Shown here in pieces: positions 55,174 through 64,000 of a stretch of DNA of 64,000 nt. The notes under the pieces are model-generated. The model saw only the letters and a program-made list of their open reading frames with translations, did not search any database and was not told the DNA's origin. Made by a program: the position numbers and the translations under genes. Numbering within the stretch: the first letter of the stretch is position 1; each line of letters begins with the position of its first letter. The stretch is taken from assembly GCA_030407315.1 (NCBI GenBank), contig JALQPE010002265.1:62001-126000 (forward strand). The letters are read 5' to 3'. The stretch comes from Asparagopsis taxiformis (lineage: Eukaryota > Rhodophyta > Florideophyceae > Bonnemaisoniales > Bonnemaisoniaceae).

Positions 55174-57924
55174 TCATAACTTGTCCAGATCTTTGCACGG
55201 CGATATCTGCATCACATGTTGTACTCCGGGTAGTTTGCTCTCCTTCCCATCTTCCTTTCTTGACTTTTGGCAAACCCGTTGTTCACCACTCCCCTCTAAA
55301 CTCCCCCCCTCCAAAGCTTTTCCACTACCACTTAACGACGGACTTCTCGCCCGTTTCCGTTCGTTCCCGCCGCTTTGCATCATAGGAGGCAACATCCCAT
55401 ATCTGCGAATCCTTGCATCCATCCCGTCCAATCCAGCCACCATCCCTTCAGTTTCCTTCTCGCTGTTCGTCGCACTGCAAATAGCGCTTAACGAATGACG
55501 ATCAATATCAGATGTCTCCTTTCCAACACTCTTAACATCCATTCTTCCCTCCCCTTTCGACATCCCCGTACTTTCTTCCGTAGGATTCAGCAAGGCTCCA
55601 ACTCTTGCTGGTGACCTTTCATCAGGAGAGCAACCTCTCGACTCGTTTCCGGACCGAGTCGTTCCTTGATGTGTAGATTGCGCTTGCCCAGCGACATTCA
55701 CTTCATTCTCAGTACAATTCGTGTTGGGAGAAACTTCTCGAGACCCTGAAGAGGTAGGGTCGCCTGGTGATGAATCTCGAGTAGAAGAGCCCGTTCGGTT
55801 TGCTCCATCATCACCACTGCTATCGTTACTCGAGTTGGGATCACATTCTTGCTCTCCAGAATCACTGTTATCAAGACTCCCTCCACTTCTACTGCCTCCA
55901 GCGCCCATGTCACTAACACTTGGCCGGTCACTGCTCGAAAATCCAGCTATTCCTTCATCGCTACCTGTTCCTGATCCTGCAGAACTCCTCTGCGGATCCT
56001 GCGGAACACAACGGTTAGCCTCATCTGCTGGCGCTGTTTGTGGGCTTTTACCCCGCTCTTGTGCTGCTTCCACTGATTCTGAAGACGCTACTTGCAAAAC
56101 TTCTACTCGATGTGCCGAGCCTGTGTTTCCTTCAGCTTCTACTGCCGTTGTTTCTATCGTATCCTCTCCAACATCACCTTCTGCTTGAGCTTCTTTCTCA
56201 GTTGTCACAATATTCGAATTACTTGTAACGTTGTTTGGCAGCGGAGGTTTTCTTCCGCGTATTATCCTTGCCCGGTGTGCACGACGCGCAGCAGCAGCAC
56301 TAGCCCAACCAACAGCAGGCTGACGCTCCGGCGGCGGAGCATCTCTAGACATCATGTCTACGCAGTTTGATAACACAAGCAGTGAATCATTTGGTCCTGG
56401 CGTACGCCTGTTATCTTTCCGCCTTGGAGCTTCTACGGTTTGATCATTTCTGTCCGTACTGTTATTACGTTGAGCAAGGTACCCAGCTTCATGCATTTCT
56501 CTTCTCTCTGAGGACCGCATCGTTTCAGAAGGCGGTTTTACAGTGGTTGGCGTACACACATCTGGTGGTACAGTGCTTGAACTAGCATTAGGTATCGTCT
56601 TGTGTGCATGTTGGTATGAGATGCATCTTGAATCGTTTTCAACGTCCGGCTGTGCGGCAGCAGCGGATTGCGACACGGGTTTTGCTTCGGACCATTCTCC
56701 GCCTTGCACAGCCGGCACATGGACGTTGTGTGTGTTGGGATGCGCAGCAGATTGTGTACGAGGAATTTGTTGGATGAGAGTTGCTTTCGATACAGAGTTA
56801 TAGTAAGTGTTATGTGTGGCATGTGCAGCGCTGGCGCTGTCTGGGGGCGCTTCGAGCTGTGTTATATGTGGCGAGTCTTTTGACGAAGGAGTCGAAGCGC
56901 TGTGAATTGATGCACATACATTGGCGAGTACATTGGATCTTTCACTTCGTCGAGCAACGTTTCCACCAGGAACTGTTTCTGAACTTGCACCATTTGTAAC
57001 ACTACCACTTCCAGAACCACTGAGATTTCCATTTTCGCTACCGGCGCCACTGTCGCTACCAGTAGAGAGTACTGATTTGGATTGCGCTGAAGCTCTGCTG
57101 CGTGGGTACGGCATAGAGGCACGCTTCTTCGGTCGTGGCGGCGGGATGTACTCACCGGTATTGTACTTTGCGACTTTTCCGAAATGCTTCTGCGCATGAG
57201 ACCGTATCTGCAAGACCGTTTTGGTGCCTATGTAACTTTCTATTTTTTTCCAGTCACGGTCATAGAGCTGGAGTGCATGTAGAAATCTCGAATGTTCCTC
57301 TTGAGTCCACACTTCTCTGGACTTGGTAATGGTGTAGGGCTTGCGTGGTTTGCGCAGAGGCGTAGAAGGTGCCTTGTGATCTTCCTGTTTCGTAAGATCT
57401 GGTTGGGGGTCGGGTGGATGCTCTGGCTGCGGCTGGGACTGATGAGCAACGGCTGGTGCATGGGTTTGTTGTGCGTGCGGCGATGAAATTTGCGATTGGT
57501 ATTGAATCTGGGGCTGATGCGGGATTGAAGATTGGTCTACTTGTTGCGTCGGGTGCATCGGGTCTTGCACGCGGTCGTAGGGCGGGGCTGGAGGCGGATA
57601 GCGGCGAGTGTTGTTGTCGCGTTGGTAGACGTCTTGTGGCGTGAGGGGGGCGTAGGTGTAGGAGACGGTGTGTTGGACAGGGTAGTGGATGGAGGGTCGA
57701 TAGGAATGTGCGGGTGTCCATATGGATGGGGGCAAATGGGCGTAGTGAGCGGCTCCGATTGGGACGTGCGCAACGGGAGTGAGCATGGGAGTGGGGTAGA
57801 CAAAGTGCGGCGGCTGGTCGGGTTGTTGGGGAGGGAAGGGAAGACGAACGGTGTGCCAGTGTGTCGGTGGGGCGGAGGACGAGTTGGGCGCGGAGGCGCC
57901 GGATGGAAGTTGGTTTGGCGTCAT
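55174..57924 (-). CDS. REVEILLE/LCL-type single-MYB (SHAQKYF class) transcription factor
   Basis: 916 residues, one exon. A single MYB repeat lies at about 201-251: [20 protein letters not shown] then [20 protein letters not shown] and AQKHFGKV (SHAQK at 242-246). It is followed by [20 protein letters not shown], the proline-rich LCL-like segment that follows the MYB in RVE8-type plant proteins. These proteins bind evening-element-type DNA and belong to the plant circadian clock. The remaining 650 residues are disordered, Ser/Gly/Pro/Asn-rich, with no other domain. Whether this alga uses it in a clock cannot be judged here. The protein is about twice as long as plant RVEs. Confidence 0.88.
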   Translation of the reverse strand: MTPNQLPSGASAPNSSSAPPTHWHTVRLPFPPQQPDQPPHFVYPTPMLTPVAHVPIGAAHYAHLPPSIWTPAHSYRPSIHYPVQHTVSYTYAPLTPQDVYQRDNNTRRYPPPAPPYDRVQDPMHPTQQVDQSSIPHQPQIQYQSQISSPHAQQTHAPAVAHQSQPQPEHPPDPQPDLTKQEDHKAPSTPLRKPRKPYTITKSREVWTQEEHSRFLHALQLYDRDWKKIESYIGTKTVLQIRSHAQKHFGKVAKYNTGEYIPPPRPKKRASMPYPRSRASAQSKSVLSTGSDSGAGSENGNLSGSGSGSVTNGASSETVPGGNVARRSERSNVLANVCASIHSASTPSSKDSPHITQLEAPPDSASAAHATHNTYYNSVSKATLIQQIPRTQSAAHPNTHNVHVPAVQGGEWSEAKPVSQSAAAAQPDVENDSRCISYQHAHKTIPNASSSTVPPDVCTPTTVKPPSETMRSSERREMHEAGYLAQRNNSTDRNDQTVEAPRRKDNRRTPGPNDSLLVLSNCVDMMSRDAPPPERQPAVGWASAAAARRAHRARIIRGRKPPLPNNVTSNSNIVTTEKEAQAEGDVGEDTIETTAVEAEGNTGSAHRVEVLQVASSESVEAAQERGKSPQTAPADEANRCVPQDPQRSSAGSGTGSDEGIAGFSSSDRPSVSDMGAGGSRSGGSLDNSDSGEQECDPNSSNDSSGDDGANRTGSSTRDSSPGDPTSSGSREVSPNTNCTENEVNVAGQAQSTHQGTTRSGNESRGCSPDERSPARVGALLNPTEESTGMSKGEGRMDVKSVGKETSDIDRHSLSAICSATNSEKETEGMVAGLDGMDARIRRYGMLPPMMQSGGNERKRARSPSLSGSGKALEGGSLEGSGEQRVCQKSRKEDGKESKLPGVQHVMQISPCKDLDKL

Positions 57925-58275
57925 GGCCTCGTGGGGGAGAAGCGGGTGGCGGACGTCGGTTGCTCGCGGAGGCGGCGTTGATTAGAATGCGGTGCTAAGA
58001 GTGCAGGCAGGATTTGGAGCGAACCGCCACCAAGTTTGGAGGCGGCGGGGCTGGTGGCGGATGAGAAGAATAACCCGATCGGGGCGCAATGAAGGCCTAA
58101 TCTCGATGGTGGCGGTTGTGAACAATGAATCTCGCTGCAACCGAAGGGCAAGTTGTACTTGATTTTCCATTTTTTCCAACATGCTGCCGTATGATAAACT
58201 GGCGTTTCGGAGTGTATCTGCAGCTGCGACTAGTTTGAATCTTTGTGCCACTTGTCGTAATTTTATAATACTGTT
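57925..58275. other. Intergenic region between MYB and INO80 genes
   Basis: 351 bp between the MYB start and the INO80 stop, both minus strand. It contains the MYB promoter. The minus-strand frame 57982-58251 has no recognisable content. Confidence 0.35.
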
Positions 58276-61200
58276 CTAGCGTTCAATCTTTTCAAAATCG
58301 TTCGCAACCTTCTGTGCTACCCGCTTGGCAATGGCTAGTGTTTCCTCCCGATCCACTTGTGCACTAAACTCCTCCTCGCCCATCAGCAGTGCCGCGATAT
58401 CATCAATTTCAGTGTCATTCGCAATTTCTCCTTCCGTGTTCAATCCGCCGCCCTTGATCACAAGATCATTAATACGACTCTTCTGCTGTGCACGAATCAG
58501 CATTCTCTCTTCAATCGTTCCCCGCGAAATCAGCCGGTACACCGTTACTGGTCGCTCCTGTCCCAGCCGATGCGCACGGTCCATTGCCTGCAAATCCTGT
58601 GTGGGATTCCAGTCGCTATCGAAGAATATCACCGTATCCGCTGCCGTTAGATTTAGTCCCACGCCACCAGCCCGCGTTGACAGAAGGAACACAAACAGTT
58701 CCTCGTTCGCTTGCCACTCCGCTACAATATCCCTCCGGTCCGCTAGTGCACTTTGCCCGTCAAGTCGCACAAACTTGAATGCCGTCTTTGCGCAATAGTC
58801 CTCCAGGATATCCAGCACTCGTGTGAATTGAGAGTAAATTAAACATTTATGACCCTCAGACTTCAACCGCCGCAACAACGGGTCCAGTACCTTCATCTTC
58901 CCACAGTCCGCAATTAGTCGTCCTGCCTCCGGCATCTGGATTGGTGCTGTCCCCACTCGAGCACCGTAGCTACCATCCAGGCCACGGAACACTGTGTAAA
59001 CTTCTTCGCTATCCCGTCCTTCACCATCTCGTGGGAATCCAGGATATGGCAGTGCTGCCTCCTTGCTCAACAGCCACGCCTGAGTTGCATCCCCTGGTAC
59101 ATACAATTCAGGCACAGGTGCTGCCACTTTCGGGATGTACACACGTGCGGCCTTCAGAAGTCGCGTGTTCCGCACAATCAAATCAGCAGGTGATTCATGT
59201 CCAGGTACAATTATCTGCATATTTGACTTTTGCAACATCTCGCCACGTACTTCGAGTAATATCCGGTGCGATCGTCGCAGCACATTCCCACCCCATTCAG
59301 ACCCCGATTGCCCTTGCGCTCCAGCATTATAAACCTGGTGCAATCTCAGTAATTCCTCATCTTGCATTGCACCGCCTGAACGCCATTCCCATGGTTCAAA
59401 TCTTCTTACCATTGCTTGATGCGCCTCGGAGATCGAAAGCCCCCCGCTCAATCGTGTTATCGCAACACCGCTCGAACTCTTGAAAAACTCGTCACCTAAT
59501 CGCCTTCGCACCCAAATTCCTAATCTCTGACGCAACAAATGCTGTTTGTCGCTTCCCTCGTTTCCCAATTCTGTTAACCTTCGAGGAACCACCGCCAACA
59601 CTTCTGATCGACTCACAAGTGTTACGTCTAGTGGCGGCATTGTAGAACTGTTTGCAACCAGTACGCTGGGCGGATGAGGTACATGTGATGGTGGAGAGGG
59701 CATTTGAAATTGATACGGTGATTGTGGTACACGTCGCTCAAAAGTTTCTGGATGATTGCAGACTTTTCGGAGTTGCATGACTAGATTCATGAGCTTGCTG
59801 TTTCGGTCGCTATTGTCCTGGCCAGGACCATCAGTACCGAGTGTTCTCGATAGCTCTTCATGTGAGATATTAGATTTGATACTCCCATACAGGTACCGCT
59901 GACGGGCAGACAATGTGCATGGTACCTGTACTTCGGTTTTAGGCGGCATTTCACTTTCTACATCCCTCTTCACACGACGTAGCATGAAGGGATCGAGAAG
60001 AGTGCGCAATCTGGATAATGTTGTGGCATCCAACATTTTGTTGTTGTTGGCGTGACCCTCAATGTCCTTTGCGAACCAATCTGCAAACTCGGCATGAGAG
60101 TCAAAAATTGTTGGCATAATAAAATGGAGCAGCGACCATAGTTCAGAGAGCTTGTTTTGCAACGGTGTTCCTGTTAGAAGTAGTCTGTTCCGGCAGGGAA
60201 ATTGCAATAGAGCTCGCCATCTCGAAGAATGACTGTTCTTGATTGCCTGCGCTTCATCGAGGACCAAATACTGCCATTTGACACGGTTAAAGTATTTCTC
60301 ATCCATTGTAAGTGTTTCATAGCTTGTGATACAAACCTGGAATTCAGAGTCGCGTCTATACATTCTCTTGTGGCTCCAGTACTTTCGAAGCTCATTTCGA
60401 TCATTTTTGTTGCCCCAGTATGGCAAAACCTTCAATTGAGGGCAGAATCGCGTCACTTCTTGTTGCCAATTGTGCAAAGTTGCCTTCGGCGAAACAACTA
60501 AAAATGGGCCCCAGTTGTCTTCCATTTCGCATAGGTATGCGAGAAAAGATATAGTCTGGAGGGTCTTGCCCAGTCCCATTTCATCTGCAAGAATTCCATT
60601 GATTCCTTGATCGTAAAGAGAGACCAGCCAAGCAAGACCGCGAAGCTGGTAATCTTTCATTTTGCAATTGAGAATTGTTGGCTGGCGAACAGCTGCTACT
60701 TCCTTCTTGTCAGCACCTGCTAGACCGTTTTCGGCGGGCAAGGGTAACGTGCCATTTGCAGTAGCCATTGGTTTTGATCCATCTCCAATATCCATAGCAT
60801 CCTTCTCTTCCTCGGTGACGCCATTCATGTCATCCATTGCTTCGCGAGCTGCTGCCCGATTTGCAGCCGCCTTCTCAGATGCTTCAATAGCAACATTCTT
60901 CTTTTCCATTGTCTCTGTATCAAACTTCTTAATTCGGGCTTGGTGTTCTTTCACTAATTCAGCAGCCTTTTCAGCGGCAATGCGCTTCAGTTCTTCATCA
61001 TCTTCAGCTCCCGTGATAGCGTTAATATCAGCTGCGGCTGTCTTTTTCACGGACTTGCCTGGTTTTTTGCTCTTCTCTTCCTCTGCAGCTCTTTCTCGAC
61101 CATCTGCTTCAGCAGTCGCCTTTGTCTTTGCTTGCAAAAAGGAAGAGAAGGCCTCTGACTGGCCGAGCAAAAACTTCAATTTGTTCTTCTGGCGTTGGGC

Positions 61201-62145
61201 TTCCCTTTCATCAGCTTCCTGTCTTCGATGCTCTTCAGCTCTTGCCATCAATTTCTTGCGTTCTTCTTGCCTCTCCTTGTCCTCTTTCTTCCAATAACTC
61301 AGGACATCACGCAGGATACGACGCGCCCTTCTGTGGGCGTCATCGATGACTCGAACGCTGCGAAATGCATTCTTCTTAGATTCTCTCGCACAGGCGAGAG
61401 CAATACCCTTTGCGAGACGGTTTTGGCCGGTTATAAAGTTACTACGGGCTTTGACAAGCTTGGCAATTTCACTGCATTTGATGGCGGAGCGATAGGCTGC
61501 TGTGTAATCAATGGGACGCTGCCTGGGACGTTCAGCCTCTCTAGTGCGCTTCGCATTTCTTTCACCTATAGGTCCTGCACTGGCTGGTCGCTTCGCAGAA
61601 CCATTGAGACCGTTATCTAGGCTGAATAAACGACCAGTAGTTTTGCGACCTCCCTTGAGGATCTTTTTCTTAATAACGATTGAACCGAGTTCGCCACCAA
61701 TAGACTTGTCCTTTCGACCAGCCCTGAATTTGGATTCTACACGGTCGAGGTCTCGTTCGAATGCAATCAATACCTCATGGTCATCGAATGCGAAGGGGAC
61801 CATTAAAGTCGAGCCGCAGATTCGCAGGGAGGAGACATCAGTCGGGTCATCATCCTTCACCCAGTCTGCGCGCATAGTGCGAGCTGCTAATTGGGGGTCA
61901 ATGCATGTGCGGCGTATAGCACCGGCATGGGACAGAGCGCCTGTGAACATGGTGGAGCGGGCGCCATCAGCTCGCTGCGGGGGCGCTGGGGCGACATCGA
62001 AAAAAGATGCCGGCTGGCGGTGCGCGGTTGTGCTTGTGCGATGTTTCGGCCATGAGATGCGTTCGGACAAGGGGCAAGTGCAGGAATGGTGAGATAGATA
62101 GGAAGGTTGCGCGGGCCTCGTTGAAGCTAAAGCATTTATGAACAA
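58276..62145 (-). CDS. INO80: INO80 chromatin-remodelling ATPase (SNF2 family)
   Basis: 1289 residues, one exon. Catalytic subunit of the INO80 complex, which slides nucleosomes and exchanges H2A variants. The DBINO domain is at about 230-350 (IAKLVKARSNFITGQNRLAK, DKERQEERKKLMARAEEHRR). The SNF2 motor has DEMGLGKT (motif I), VLDEAQAIKN (a DEAQ rather than DEAH box, as in INO80) and LLLTGTPLQN. The long insertion between the two RecA lobes, typical of INO80, spans about 790-1050. The second lobe ends STRAGGVGLNLTAADTVIFF, then DWNPTQDLQAMDRAHRLGQ. The first about 65 residues are unlike the family and translation may begin at Met66 (MFTGALSHAG). Identification is firm. Confidence 0.95.
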   Translation of the reverse strand: MFINALASTRPAQPSYLSHHSCTCPLSERISWPKHRTSTTAHRQPASFFDVAPAPPQRADGARSTMFTGALSHAGAIRRTCIDPQLAARTMRADWVKDDDPTDVSSLRICGSTLMVPFAFDDHEVLIAFERDLDRVESKFRAGRKDKSIGGELGSIVIKKKILKGGRKTTGRLFSLDNGLNGSAKRPASAGPIGERNAKRTREAERPRQRPIDYTAAYRSAIKCSEIAKLVKARSNFITGQNRLAKGIALACARESKKNAFRSVRVIDDAHRRARRILRDVLSYWKKEDKERQEERKKLMARAEEHRRQEADEREAQRQKNKLKFLLGQSEAFSSFLQAKTKATAEADGRERAAEEEKSKKPGKSVKKTAAADINAITGAEDDEELKRIAAEKAAELVKEHQARIKKFDTETMEKKNVAIEASEKAAANRAAAREAMDDMNGVTEEEKDAMDIGDGSKPMATANGTLPLPAENGLAGADKKEVAAVRQPTILNCKMKDYQLRGLAWLVSLYDQGINGILADEMGLGKTLQTISFLAYLCEMEDNWGPFLVVSPKATLHNWQQEVTRFCPQLKVLPYWGNKNDRNELRKYWSHKRMYRRDSEFQVCITSYETLTMDEKYFNRVKWQYLVLDEAQAIKNSHSSRWRALLQFPCRNRLLLTGTPLQNKLSELWSLLHFIMPTIFDSHAEFADWFAKDIEGHANNNKMLDATTLSRLRTLLDPFMLRRVKRDVESEMPPKTEVQVPCTLSARQRYLYGSIKSNISHEELSRTLGTDGPGQDNSDRNSKLMNLVMQLRKVCNHPETFERRVPQSPYQFQMPSPPSHVPHPPSVLVANSSTMPPLDVTLVSRSEVLAVVPRRLTELGNEGSDKQHLLRQRLGIWVRRRLGDEFFKSSSGVAITRLSGGLSISEAHQAMVRRFEPWEWRSGGAMQDEELLRLHQVYNAGAQGQSGSEWGGNVLRRSHRILLEVRGEMLQKSNMQIIVPGHESPADLIVRNTRLLKAARVYIPKVAAPVPELYVPGDATQAWLLSKEAALPYPGFPRDGEGRDSEEVYTVFRGLDGSYGARVGTAPIQMPEAGRLIADCGKMKVLDPLLRRLKSEGHKCLIYSQFTRVLDILEDYCAKTAFKFVRLDGQSALADRRDIVAEWQANEELFVFLLSTRAGGVGLNLTAADTVIFFDSDWNPTQDLQAMDRAHRLGQERPVTVYRLISRGTIEERMLIRAQQKSRINDLVIKGGGLNTEGEIANDTEIDDIAALLMGEEEFSAQVDREETLAIAKRVAQKVANDFEKIER

Positions 62146-62475
62146 TGGCAGAAGCAGACGGTCAACTAGTCTACGGTGCGCTCCGCTCGTTTGCGTGGAA
62201 TTCTACAACGCGATCGCGCTGCCGTTGTGCCATATTCCGGACCGGTCGCGGCAAATCTACAGGCCGCTCACCACAGCGTCACGGTGGCAGGCGACCAGAA
62301 GCGGCGCCTGCTGCTGGGCGACTTCATCAGCTCAAATCCTTCCTTACAGCATCTTGTCTCATGCTGACAGTACGAAAGTGATTTTTCAAATTCTTTTCAA
62401 ATTTCAAGTTCAATTTCCCTCGTTGAGCTGTCTCCGCAACGCCATCGTTGCTTGCCAGCCCGACTGCCCGCAACA
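62146..62475. other. Divergent promoter between INO80 and small membrane-protein gene
   Basis: 330 bp. The stretch 62170-62370 is GC-rich and stays open in all three plus-strand frames, with one reading QRDRAAVVPYSGPVAANLQ and ending at 62370. No start in that frame is preceded by a credible exon, and no family is recognised. It may be 5' UTR. Confidence 0.35.
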
Positions 62476-62733
62476 ATGAACACCAAACAGTCCACTATCG
62501 TTGGTTGGCTCGCCTATACACTCGCTTTCGGTATCGGTGGAGGCATCGGTTACTACAAGTATTGGTACGCTCCGGGTGGGCGCAAGGATCGCGAAGAGAT
62601 TGCCGATAAACAACGATCAATCGAAGCGGCACGCGAGGCAGAAGAAGAGCAAAAAATTCGCGAGCAGCGCCGACGTCAAAAACAGCTCGCACAATCCACT
62701 GCTGATCGCCCCGAAAACAACGGCTCCGCCTGA
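62476..62733 (+). CDS. Small single-pass membrane protein, unknown
   Basis: 85 residues from Met at 62476 (MNTKQSTIVGWLAYTLAFGI). The membrane segment is Gly-rich (LAYTLAFGIGGGIGYYKYW, about residues 12-30) and is followed by a charged helix (EEIADKQRSIEAAREAEEEQ). An upstream in-frame Met at 62452 would add eight residues. The Gly-rich anchor with a following charged helix is common in small organelle and ER proteins, but no family is recognised. The gene ends 115 bp before the stop of the kinesin gene. Confidence 0.6.
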   Translation: MNTKQSTIVGWLAYTLAFGIGGGIGYYKYWYAPGGRKDREEIADKQRSIEAAREAEEEQKIREQRRRQKQLAQSTADRPENNGSA

Positions 62734-62848
62734 TCAGCCTCCACTTCCACATTAGTGTCCAAATTTACATCATTAGTCAATATAACTTCTTAGCATCCTA
62801 CCAATACATCAATTAAACTTCCAAGTACAAACAAACGAATAAAACTGT

Positions 62849-64000
62849 TCATGACATCCCTACCCGGCTGGCACCAGGCACGGTACCGGCACGACGAAGT
62901 GCGCCGCCGCCAGGTGCCGGTGCTGACGATGATGCCTGTTGCCCATTACGGTTTTCTGCCGGCTGCCCCGCCCTGCGAGGAGGTCTCAGAGAAGTGCTCG
63001 TGGCCGGGCGCTGAAGTCGATTTGCTGGTCGTACTTGCTTAGCTCCTACGCTGCTATCACTGTCATCAACTTCTACACGAGATCCAAACGCGTATACTAC
63101 ACGTTTTCCAGGTGCTGACGGGTTTGATGCAGGTGTTTGCCGTTGCGGTCGTGAGTGAACCGTCTGGCTTCGAGGTAAAGGTGTTCTCCCCTCCAATGGG
63201 CGTCGCGGTGTCATCGTCGGTTTTGATGAATCCGTTCCAGATGATTTCCCTGAGCTCTCATCAGTAAGATGCGATTCATCAAAACGAACTTGACGAGTAC
63301 GCCCAGCAAACGTCGAAGATTGTCGTGACCGCAATGGAGTTCGCTCTGGTTTTCTTCCCAGGACACCAGGTGCGCTGGTCGGCCGATTTGTCCTGCCTGG
63401 AGTGCTTGAAACACCGCTCTCATTTTCAACGCTCTTCCCAGCATTGCGTGAGAGTTCCGATATCTTCTTTTCTCTCGCCTGTAACATAGCTTGTAATTTC
63501 TTAATTTCATTATCCTTAGACGCACCCACCTCTTTGGTCCGTTGGTTCGCTGCGCGGATCTCTGCTTGACGCTTTTCTTCTGCCGCTTTGGATTCTCGCA
63601 CCGAGGCGTCACGACCCAAAGAATCCCGCCGTTGCTTTTCCTCTAATGTTCGTTTAGCTGCGCGTAGTTCAGATTCAAGAGTTCGGATTCGCGCTTGATC
63701 ATCCTCCTTTTCTGCATCTCGTTTTTTCAGCTCGCGCTGAAGATTTGAAAACTTAGTTTGAATGGCTTGCAGCTCTGCTTCCTTCGATTGCAGCGCAGCC
63801 GAGCTTCGTGAATCGCCATTTCGTTCCGTCTGCCTTTTGGCAGATCCAAGTTCAACTTTTGCAACCCTTTGAGCAAACTGAAGACTCGAAAGTGTCTCAG
63901 CGCTATCAGTTTCGTCAGCAGAAACATTGACAAACATAAGAGTCTTGGAATTTCCGCCCAACGAGTCTTGTAACAAATATGTTAGACGCGAGTTTCGGTA
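62849..64000 (-). CDS. Kinesin, C-terminal part (5' end beyond window)
   Basis: The last 383 codons of a kinesin gene; the frame is open to the window edge. It begins inside the motor at YRNSRLTYLLQDSLGGNSKT, continues LMFVNVSADETDSAETLSSL and closes the motor with FAQRVAKVELGSAKRQ, the neck end seen in kinesin-14 and some plant kinesins. A coiled coil follows (about codons 55-165 of the visible part), then a disordered Arg/Ser/Pro-rich tail to the end. The family class is not decided without the missing part, since kinesin-14 motors usually lie at the C-terminus and this one has about 330 residues after it. Microtubule motor activity is expected. Confidence 0.88.
   Translation of the reverse strand, partial: YRNSRLTYLLQDSLGGNSKTLMFVNVSADETDSAETLSSLQFAQRVAKVELGSAKRQTERNGDSRSSAALQSKEAELQAIQTKFSNLQRELKKRDAEKEDDQARIRTLESELRAAKRTLEEKQRRDSLGRDASVRESKAAEEKRQAEIRAANQRTKEVGASKDNEIKKLQAMLQAREKKISELSRNAGKSVENESGVSSTPGRTNRPTSAPGVLGRKPERTPLRSRQSSTFAGRTRQVRFDESHLTDESSGKSSGTDSSKPTMTPRRPLEGRTPLPRSQTVHSRPQRQTPASNPSAPGKRVVYAFGSRVEVDDSDSSVGAKQVRPANRLQRPATSTSLRPPRRAGQPAENRNGQQASSSAPAPGGGALRRAGTVPGASRVGMS

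Noticed and set aside
62145..62381. Plus-strand frames in the INO80 upstream region
   Set aside because: All three frames are open because the stretch is GC-rich. None has both a credible start and a family pattern. I treat it as promoter or 5' UTR.

Overview
The window is gene-dense nuclear DNA from a photosynthetic eukaryote, most probably a red alga (Rhodophyta). Evidence: short spliceosomal introns (75-125 bp, usually with a CTRAC branch site) in a minority of genes; several proteins with cyanobacterial ancestry and N-terminal extensions that carry a phenylalanine close to the initiator Met (the plastid transit-peptide style of red algae and glaucophytes); a starch-binding CBM20 domain on a protein with no targeting signal, which fits cytosolic floridean starch; and a tRNA-Lys whose D-loop holds extra bases, as in the ectopic tRNA introns known from Cyanidioschyzon. 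The species cannot be named from sequence alone.

Layout. 1-7.5 kb: adenosine kinase, an EEPD1-like nuclease with two HhH blocks, a plastid multi-pass membrane protein, and organellar-type aspartyl-tRNA synthetase. 7.5-8.7 kb is empty as far as I can see. 8.7-15.5 kb: mitochondrial ribosomal protein mL43 (spliced), an Rsa3-like nucleolar protein, an MFS transporter of bacterial type, and a PPR protein. 15.7-22.5 kb: a 1666-residue coiled-coil protein ending in a CBM20 domain, an ankyrin protein, and a plastid DUF1825 protein. 22.5-31.8 kb: two SSU-processome UTP-B subunits (UTP12/WDR3 and UTP21/WDR36), an unknown charged protein, and a nucleoplasmin-fold protein. 31.8-39.3 kb: a three-exon queuosine enzyme QueA, a GRF zinc-finger protein, a membrane J-protein, a PRMT7-type arginine methyltransferase, and cyclin C (three exons). 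39.6-43.5 kb: two tandem tail-anchored Qa-SNARE-like proteins, tRNA-Lys(UUU), and a small membrane protein. 43.8-50.8 kb: a tandem GST/thioredoxin-fold plastid protein with a CP12-like tail, a GRAM-like tail-anchored protein, eIF3a (spliced), and a small Cys-containing plastid protein. 51.3-64 kb: kinetochore SPC24, a four-exon p24/TMED cargo receptor, a plastid DUF3067 protein (spliced), a REVEILLE-type MYB factor, the INO80 remodeller, a small membrane protein, and the 3' part of a kinesin gene.

The genes are mostly unrelated housekeeping genes packed head-to-head or tail-to-tail, but ribosome-biogenesis factors recur (Rsa3-like, UTP12, UTP21, perhaps the nucleoplasmin-fold protein). E2F-like sites lie in front of several cell-cycle or DNA-related genes (SPC24, cyclin C, GRF protein). 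The most unusual items are the GST/CP12 fusion at 43.8-45.0 kb, the coiled-coil/CBM20 protein at 15.7-20.7 kb, the D-loop-expanded tRNA-Lys at 42.34 kb, and a eukaryotic QueA with an intron that can be mistaken for coding sequence.
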